Positions 58,492-64,000 of a stretch of 64,000 nucleotides of DNA are shown here, in pieces; the stretch's first letter is position 1, and every line of letters starts with the position of its first letter. Under the pieces are notes generated by a model. That model did not search any database and was not told where the DNA came from. It worked only from the letters and a program-made list of their open reading frames with translations. The position numbers were made by a program, and so were the translations under genes. Source of the DNA: Methylocapsa sp. D3K7 (GTDB taxonomy: Bacteria > Pseudomonadota > Alphaproteobacteria > Rhizobiales > Beijerinckiaceae). The stretch is taken from positions 3,082,501-3,146,500 of the forward strand of contig NZ_CP123229.1 of the NCBI RefSeq assembly GCF_029855125.1. The letters run 5' to 3'.

Positions 58492-59673
58492 ATGATCGAT
58501 GAAGAGAAATCGCACGCTCCCATGCACAAGTCGCATCGGGATATGCCGCGGCCGCCGTTCGAACGGATCGCGCTTGTGCTCCAGGGTGGCGGCGCGCTTG
58601 GTGCCTATCAAGCAGGGGTCTATCAGGCTCTGGCGGAAGCAAATTTACATCCAGATTGGGTGGCCGGCATCTCGGTTGGCGCGATCAACTCGGCGCTGAT
58701 TGCTGGCAACCCGCCGGAAAAGCGCGTCGCGCGGTTGCGCGAATTTTGGGAACTTGTCAGCACGGCGCCGGTGGGCATCACCTATCTGCCCTCCCTCAAG
58801 ATTAAGGACGAATACACCCACACCTGGGTGAACCAGCTGCGCGCAATGACCACCTTGTTCTGGGGGGCGCCGGGCTTCTTCACGCCGCGCATTCCAGCGC
58901 CGCTGCCCTTCGTTCCCGGTGAGTGTGATTCCCTTAGTTATTACGATGTCGCTCCCTTGAAAGCGACCCTCGAACGTCTGGTCGACTTTGGCCTCATCAA
59001 TTGCGGCAACACAAGGTTCAGCGTCGGCGCGGTGAATGTGCGCACCGGCAATTTCACCTATTTCGATAGTACCACGCATGAGATCGGTCCGGAGCATGTC
59101 ATGGCCAGCGGCTCCCTGCCGCCCGGCCTGCCCGCCACCGAAATTCAAGGCGAGCATTATTGGGACGGCGGCCTTGTCTCGAACACGCCGTTGCAATGGG
59201 TGCTCTCCGGCAGGCCGCGCCTGGATACGCTCGCCTTTCAGATTGATTTGTGGAGCGCTAGCGGCAATCTGCCGCGCAATCTGATCGAGGCCGAGTTGCG
59301 CGAGAAGGAGATCCACTTTTCAAGCCGCACGCGGGCCGCCACCGACGACTTCAAGCACGCACAGCTGCTGCGCCGTGCCGTCCACCACCTCATCCAAAAG
59401 CTTCCCGACGAGCTGCGGCAATTGCCGCAGGCTAACCTTCTCGCCGGCGAGGCGGATGAAAAAGTCTACAACATCATCAATCTCATCTATCACTCGCACA
59501 ATTACGAGGGCACCTCGAAAGACTACGAGTTTTCGCGGCGGACCATGGAAGAGCATTGGGAATCCGGCTACAACGACGCAGTGCGCACTTTGCGGCACCA
59601 GGAGGTTTTGCAGCGTCCCGAAAATAGCGATGGCGTCTTTACCTTCGACCTCGCGCGCGACGGGCGCGAATAG
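58492..59673 (+). CDS. patatin-like phospholipase with DUF3734 tail
   Basis: 393 residues from ATG at 58492 with GGAAA upstream. The patatin domain (about 20-220) has the oxyanion loop [16 protein letters not shown], nucleophile serine in [10 protein letters not shown] and the catalytic aspartate in [10 protein letters not shown]. The C-terminal third, from about residue 230, fits the DUF3734 region found in bacterial patatins encoded near hydroxybutyrate genes. It is followed 32 bp later by acetoacetate decarboxylase. Substrate lipids are unknown; a role near polyhydroxybutyrate granules is conceivable. Confidence 0.9.
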   Translation: MIDEEKSHAPMHKSHRDMPRPPFERIALVLQGGGALGAYQAGVYQALAEANLHPDWVAGISVGAINSALIAGNPPEKRVARLREFWELVSTAPVGITYLPSLKIKDEYTHTWVNQLRAMTTLFWGAPGFFTPRIPAPLPFVPGECDSLSYYDVAPLKATLERLVDFGLINCGNTRFSVGAVNVRTGNFTYFDSTTHEIGPEHVMASGSLPPGLPATEIQGEHYWDGGLVSNTPLQWVLSGRPRLDTLAFQIDLWSASGNLPRNLIEAELREKEIHFSSRTRAATDDFKHAQLLRRAVHHLIQKLPDELRQLPQANLLAGEADEKVYNIINLIYHSHNYEGTSKDYEFSRRTMEEHWESGYNDAVRTLRHQEVLQRPENSDGVFTFDLARDGRE

Positions 59674-59705
59674 GAAACCCGGTCACCCCCCCCAGGAGAT
59701 CCACG

Positions 59706-60464
59706 ATGAAGCTTGCCGACGTCGCCAAGACTGCCTTCGCTATGCCGCTGATGGACCCTGCGTACCCGCGCGGCCCTTATAAATTTTACAACCGGGAATT
59801 CGTGGTCATCAGCTACCGGACCGATCCCGAGCTTTTGCGCGAGGTCGTTCCTGAACCTTTGGAGGTCGTGGGCGATACGGTCAATTATGAGTTCATCCGC
59901 ATGCCGGATTCGACCGGCTTTGGCGATTATACGGAAACCGGCCAGGTTATTCCCGTTCGCTTCCGGACGCCCGACGGGACGGTCCAGGATGGCGGCTATG
60001 TGCATGCCATGTATCTCGACGACAATTCGCCGATCGCCGGCGGGCGCGAGATCTGGGGCTTTCCGAAAAAGCTCGCCAGACCAAAAATCTCGCATGAAAG
60101 CGAGACCTTGGTCTGTACCTTACACTACGGCTCGGTTCTGTGCGTTTCCGCCACAATGGGCTACAAACATCGCGAGATCGATCCGGCGCCACTCATCAAG
60201 AGCCTCGCCAAGCCAAGCTTTATGATCAAGATCATCCCGCATGTCGATTGCACCCCGCGGATTTGCGAGCTGGTGCGCTATTATTTGGAGGATGTCACTT
60301 TGAAGGGCGCGTGGGCCGGTCCCGCTGCCATCGAGCTTTTCGAGCATGCGATGTGCGACGTTGCCCGCTTGCCGGTGCGCGGCGTCGTTTCAGCCACCCA
60401 TTTCGTCACGGATCTGACGCTGGGCCTTGGCGAGGTGGTGCACGATTATTTGAAAGACAGCTAA
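59706..60464 (+). CDS. adc: acetoacetate decarboxylase
   Basis: 252 residues with AGGAGA 6 bases before the ATG. The Schiff-base lysine pair lies in [15 protein letters not shown], and [19 protein letters not shown] and the glutamates around it are typical of the family. It converts acetoacetate to acetone and carbon dioxide. In several alphaproteobacteria it is next to a patatin and 3-hydroxybutyrate dehydrogenase; the latter is not found here, so the operon may be reduced. Confidence 0.93.
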   Translation: MKLADVAKTAFAMPLMDPAYPRGPYKFYNREFVVISYRTDPELLREVVPEPLEVVGDTVNYEFIRMPDSTGFGDYTETGQVIPVRFRTPDGTVQDGGYVHAMYLDDNSPIAGGREIWGFPKKLARPKISHESETLVCTLHYGSVLCVSATMGYKHREIDPAPLIKSLAKPSFMIKIIPHVDCTPRICELVRYYLEDVTLKGAWAGPAAIELFEHAMCDVARLPVRGVVSATHFVTDLTLGLGEVVHDYLKDS

Positions 60465-60591
60465 AGCGTTTTTTGGTGCCGGCGAATGATCTATTTCACA
60501 TATTAAATCAGTATATTGTTTTAAACACTCGCCAAATGGTGTTAATTGCGCTATATAGGAAATTGAAATTGAGTTCCCGTGAGTTTTCGGC

Positions 60592-61017
60592 ATGTCTCAG
60601 GTTATCACAGCAAATCGCCTCACCGACGGGATTGTGGTCTATGTTGGCCATGATGGCGCCTGGACCGGGCAGCTCGACGAAGCAAAGCTCTTCGCGTGCA
60701 AAGCCGAGGCGGAGACCGGGCTGGCCGCAGCGCGGGACGACGCGAAGCGCAATCTCGTCGTCGAGCCTTGCCTCGTCGATGTAACGGATGAGGCGGGCGG
60801 ATGGCGGCCGCTGACCTTGCGCGAGTCGATCCGCGCGCTGGGTCCGACGGTCGACTTCTTGCCCCAAAGCCGCGTTTTCACTTATGCCGCGAATCCGGTT
60901 CCGGGCCATGCACTCAAGCCGGAGACGAAGGCGCGATTGACAGTTCCGGGACAGGCAAGCCCGCGAACGCCCGAGCTGATCGGCGCTACCGGCCTTTCCG
61001 ATGAGATCACGCGATAA
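60592..61017 (+). CDS. DUF2849 protein of the sulfite-reductase operon
   Basis: 141 residues beginning MSQVITANRLTDGIVVYVG. It matches the DUF2849 family that stands before cysI in many alphaproteobacteria. The protein is small and has no signal peptide or catalytic motif; it may assist siroheme enzyme assembly, but no function is established. The usual cysG gene is not upstream of it in this window. Next gene is cysI, 62 bp away. Confidence 0.85.
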   Translation: MSQVITANRLTDGIVVYVGHDGAWTGQLDEAKLFACKAEAETGLAAARDDAKRNLVVEPCLVDVTDEAGGWRPLTLRESIRALGPTVDFLPQSRVFTYAANPVPGHALKPETKARLTVPGQASPRTPELIGATGLSDEITR

Positions 61018-61079
61018 AGCAACGGATTTGAAGCGCTCTGGGTATCGGCGGCTGGATGCCCGGGCGGAGCGGAGCTCGC

Positions 61080-62738
61080 ATGTATCGCTACGATGAATTC
61101 GACAAAAACTTTGTCGCCGCGCGCGTCGCGCAATTCCGTGACCAGGTGGCACGGCGTCTCTCGGGCGAATTGGACGAGGAAAAGTTCCGGCCGCTGCGGC
61201 TGATGAACGGCGTTTATCTGCAATTGCACGCCTATATGCTGCGCATTGCGATTCCTTACGGCACCTTGTCGTCGCGGCAAATGCGCAAACTCGCCTTCAT
61301 CGCGCGGCGCTACGACAAGGGCTACGGCCATTTCACAACCCGCCAGAATATTCAGTTCAACTGGCCGGCACTCAAAGACTGCCCAGCCATTCTGGAGGAA
61401 CTCGCGGATGTCGAAATGCACGCCATCCAGACCTCGGGAAATTGCATCCGCAATGTCACCGCCGACCAATTTGCAGGCGCCGCGGCCGATGAAATCGAAG
61501 ATCCGCGCCCCTATGCCGAAATTCTGCGGCAATGGTCATCGCTGCACCCGGAATATTCGTTTTTGCCGCGCAAATTCAAGATCGCCGTGAATGGCGCCGC
61601 CAAGGATCGCGCCGCGATCCAGGTTCACGATATTGGCTATCAGATCATCAAGAATGCCAGGGGCGAAATAGGTTTTAGCGTCTATGTCGGCGGCGGCCTC
61701 GGCCGCACCCCCTTGATCGCCCATAAGATTCGCGACTTCCTGCCAAAGGAAGATCTCCTCGCCTACACGGATGCGATCCTGCGCATCTATAATCTCGAAG
61801 GGCGGCGCGATAACAAATACAAGGCGCGCATCAAAATCTTGGTGCATGAGAAAGGCGCCGATGCCGTTCGAGACGAGGTCGAGGCGGAATTTGCCAATCA
61901 TCGCGATGTTGGTTTGACCTTGCCGCAAGCGGAAATCGACCGCATCCGCGCCTATTTCGCGCCACCCGACTTAGCCGCGCGGGGGGATCATTCCTTAGCG
62001 GTTGCGCGGCGGAAAGCGGGCGATCCGGCGTTTGCCCGCTTTGTGGCGCAAAATATCGCCGCGCACAAAACACCGGGCTATGCGATCGTCAATGTCTCCT
62101 TGAAACCCATCGGCGGCATTCCAGGCGATGCCAGCGCCGATGAGATGGACGCGATTGCCGGCCTCGCCGAGGAATTTTCAGCTGATGAGATCAGAGTCGC
62201 TCATGAACAGAACCTTGTTTTACCTTATGTCGCCCTAGATGATTTGCCCGAACTCTACGACCGCCTAGCAAGTCATGGTCTCGCCACCGCCAACACCGGC
62301 CTTGTCACCGACATTATTTCTTGCCCGGGGCTCGATTTTTGCGCGCTGGCAACCGCCCGTTCGATTCCCATCGCGCAGCGCATTTCAGAGCGGTTCGGCG
62401 ATGGCGCACGGGCGCGGGACATCGGCGAGTTGAAGATCAATATTTCTGGCTGCATCAACGCCTGCGGACATCACCATGTCGGCCATATCGGCATTCTTGG
62501 ATTGGAGAAGTCCGGTGCCGAGGCCTATCAGATCACTCTTGGCGGCTCGGCCGACGAGCTTTGCAATGTCGGGACACTCACCGGCCGTGGTTTTTCTTCC
62601 GAGGATGTTGTCGATGCCGTCGAGACCGTTGTTGATACATATTTGAAATACCGTGCGAACCCGGCGGAGGATTTTCTGGCGGCCTACCGGAGGATCGGGA
62701 TGGCGCCGTTCAAGGAGGCGCTTTATGGCCGGGAATGA
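61080..62738 (+). CDS. cysI: sulfite reductase haemoprotein (siroheme, 4Fe-4S)
   Basis: 552 residues from ATG at 61080; a longer frame from 61056 is possible. Two nitrite/sulfite reductase half-domains. The siroheme/4Fe-4S cysteines are in SCPGLDFC and GCINACGHHHVGHIG. TTRQNIQFNW and ANTGLVTDI are further family marks. It reduces sulfite to sulfide in the cytosol; the single-polypeptide ferredoxin- or NADPH-linked partner is not in the window. It overlaps cysH by 14 bp. Confidence 0.93.
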   Translation: MYRYDEFDKNFVAARVAQFRDQVARRLSGELDEEKFRPLRLMNGVYLQLHAYMLRIAIPYGTLSSRQMRKLAFIARRYDKGYGHFTTRQNIQFNWPALKDCPAILEELADVEMHAIQTSGNCIRNVTADQFAGAAADEIEDPRPYAEILRQWSSLHPEYSFLPRKFKIAVNGAAKDRAAIQVHDIGYQIIKNARGEIGFSVYVGGGLGRTPLIAHKIRDFLPKEDLLAYTDAILRIYNLEGRRDNKYKARIKILVHEKGADAVRDEVEAEFANHRDVGLTLPQAEIDRIRAYFAPPDLAARGDHSLAVARRKAGDPAFARFVAQNIAAHKTPGYAIVNVSLKPIGGIPGDASADEMDAIAGLAEEFSADEIRVAHEQNLVLPYVALDDLPELYDRLASHGLATANTGLVTDIISCPGLDFCALATARSIPIAQRISERFGDGARARDIGELKINISGCINACGHHHVGHIGILGLEKSGAEAYQITLGGSADELCNVGTLTGRGFSSEDVVDAVETVVDTYLKYRANPAEDFLAAYRRIGMAPFKEALYGRE

Positions 62739-63459
62739 GGCTGCCATCCTTGAAGCTTCTGAAAAAGCGCCGCGGCTTAATGCTGCTTTGGCGGGACTGG
62801 AAACGGCCGAATTTCTGCGTGTCGTGATCAAGGATCTTTTTCCGGATCGCATCGCGCTCGTCTCGAGTTTTGGCGCCGATTCTGCTGTGCTGCTCCATAT
62901 GGTTGCACAAATCGACAAAGCGACGCCGGTGTTGTTCATCGACACACGGGTTTTGTTCGAGGAAACGCTCGCCTATCGGGATGAACTCGTCGCCCATCTT
63001 GGTCTTGAAAAGGTAATTTCCATAGGCCCCAAACCGGCGTTGCTTGCCGCGGAGGACCCTGAAAATTTCCTTTGGGCGAGCAATCCCGACCGCTGTTGCG
63101 AAATCCGCAAGGTGCTGCCCTTGGCGGAAGCGCTCGAAGGTTATGATGCGTGGATCACAGGCCGCAAGCGGTTTCAGGCACAATCACGCGGGGAACTGGC
63201 CTTGCTCGAATCCGAAGGCGGGCGCATCAAAGTCAATCCGCTCGCCCATTGGCCGGCGGTCAAGATTCTGGATTATCTCGATGCCTTCGACTTGCCACAC
63301 CATCCGCTCGTGGACAAAGGTTTTCTGTCGATTGGGTGTATGCCTTGCACGTCGCCAGTAAAGCCTGGCGAAGATCCGCGTGCGGGACGCTGGCGCGGAA
63401 AGGCCAAAGTCGAATGCGGGCTTCACACTTTGCCGCTTTTTGCCGGCGCGGACATTTAA
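62725..63459 (+). CDS. cysH: adenylyl-sulfate (APS) reductase, CysH family
   Basis: 244 residues from ATG at 62725 with AGGAGG upstream. The PP-loop-like SSFGADSAVLLHM motif and KVECGLHTLPL with the catalytic cysteine are visible. The cysteine pairs in NPDRCCEIRK and IGCMPCTSP are the four ligands of a 4Fe-4S cluster, which marks assimilatory APS reductases rather than the PAPS-specific enzyme of enteric bacteria. It makes sulfite directly from APS, so no cysC kinase step is needed. Confidence 0.93.
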   Translation: MAGNEAAILEASEKAPRLNAALAGLETAEFLRVVIKDLFPDRIALVSSFGADSAVLLHMVAQIDKATPVLFIDTRVLFEETLAYRDELVAHLGLEKVISIGPKPALLAAEDPENFLWASNPDRCCEIRKVLPLAEALEGYDAWITGRKRFQAQSRGELALLESEGGRIKVNPLAHWPAVKILDYLDAFDLPHHPLVDKGFLSIGCMPCTSPVKPGEDPRAGRWRGKAKVECGLHTLPLFAGADI

Positions 63460-63461
63460 CG

Positions 63462-63983
63462 ATGGCAATCTTCAAAGGTGATGGTTTTGTCGTGGACGAC
63501 TGGCGCTTTCTCACGCAAGCAGAAGAACTGCCGCCGGACGGTAAAATCATTCTGACGCTGCCGCAATGGCTGGCAATCCGTGCGTGGGTGCTTCATGATC
63601 GTCCGCTAGGCCTGCTCCTTGAACCGGGGGAGGTTTTAAAACCGGGGCACGATTTGCAGGCGATAGCGCCTGATTTTTCGCGGTTCGCGTTGATCGTGGT
63701 TGCGTTTCCCAAATTCACGGACGGACGCGGCTATTCGCTCGCCCGTCAGCTCCGCGGCGCCTATAAATATCAGGGCGAGCTACGGGCGCGCGGCGAGATA
63801 TTGTTCGACCAGTTGCAATTGCTTGCCCGCTGCGGCTTCGACAGTTTCGAGATTGAAGATGCGGTGACGATCCAATTGCTGGAAACGGGCCGCAGGCCCC
63901 GTATCAAGACTTTCTATCAACCCGCGCTCGGACCAGAAATTCCTGAGCGTACGAGACCCTGGGCGCGCCTGGCGGCAAATTGA
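63462..63983 (+). CDS. DUF934 protein of the sulfur-assimilation operon
   Basis: 173 residues from ATG at 63462, 2 bp after cysH. It matches the DUF934 family, for instance the VVAFPKFTDGRGYSLARQLR and GEILFDQLQLLARCGFDSFE segments. Members are encoded directly after cysH in most alphaproteobacteria and often in proteobacterial cys clusters; no activity is established. It has no signal peptide or metal motif. It is the last gene of the operon in the window. Confidence 0.9.
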   Translation: MAIFKGDGFVVDDWRFLTQAEELPPDGKIILTLPQWLAIRAWVLHDRPLGLLLEPGEVLKPGHDLQAIAPDFSRFALIVVAFPKFTDGRGYSLARQLRGAYKYQGELRARGEILFDQLQLLARCGFDSFEIEDAVTIQLLETGRRPRIKTFYQPALGPEIPERTRPWARLAAN

Positions 63984-64000
63984 AGCCCTTGATCCCAGAT

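Overview
The window is a chromosomal segment of an alphaproteobacterium, most likely of the order Hyphomicrobiales (Rhizobiales). I infer this from gene families and neighbourhoods: the DUF2849-cysI-cysH-DUF934 sulfur cluster, phaR with phaA/phaB, an FtrA/P19-type iron system, an obgE-proB-proA-nadD block, rplU-rpmA followed by a GNAT gene, and aerobic-type cobalamin genes (cobO, cobQ, cobD, cobC). A Beijerinckiaceae-like methylotroph or relative is plausible but cannot be settled from the sequence alone. Genes are dense, GC-rich and often overlap by a few bases. GTG and TTG starts are common.

Region 1-5829 looks like the right end of an integrative element lodged at the 3' end of a tRNA-Phe gene (5827-5902, minus strand). 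It holds a HipB-like repressor cut by the window edge, an array of GATATG-N6-CATATC operators, a divergent 1077-residue protein fusing SIR2, APAZ and a catalytically degenerate short Argonaute (MID-PIWI), a 55-residue small gene, an excisionase-like gene and a tyrosine recombinase. Two direct repeats at the end of the recombinase gene could be arm-type binding sites. The left end lies outside the window. The Argonaute fusion is a predicted abortive-infection (NAD-depleting) defence against invading DNA, apparently under a dedicated repressor.

Region 5.9-19.5 kb is core chromosome: hydrolase, orphan receiver, alcohol dehydrogenase, lytic transglycosylase, dapA, smpB, a small membrane protein, aroC, a nitronate monooxygenase-like enzyme, and a RibB/degenerate-RibA (RibBX) protein that carries an N-terminal phage-repressor-type HTH with a perfect 9-bp inverted repeat just upstream. 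A 29-residue membrane peptide, a cupin and two secreted proteins follow.

At 19685-19726 lies a perfect 42-bp palindrome centred on a parS-like sequence. Next come an HDAC-family amidohydrolase, modE and four cobalamin genes (20.9-25.8 kb), then an iron-uptake cluster (P19-like protein, cupredoxin, polyferredoxin) without the expected FTR1 permease.

Region 28.3-44.8 kb contains nadD-proA-proB-obgE on the minus strand and rplU-rpmA-GNAT on the plus strand. These are the halves of what is commonly one rhizobial neighbourhood, here separated and opposed. Between them lie polyhydroxybutyrate genes (phaB, phaA, phaR), gloB, gluQ, an M23 peptidase and others.

Region 44.8-64 kb holds two RNA methyltransferases, katG, an HlyD/ABC export cluster, a small secreted protein, a rhomboid protease, prfB with a textbook programmed +1 frameshift site, a PPK2 kinase, a patatin/acetoacetate decarboxylase pair that may connect to ketone or hydroxybutyrate metabolism, and the assimilatory sulfate/sulfite reduction operon, in which CysH is of the iron-sulfur APS-reductase type.
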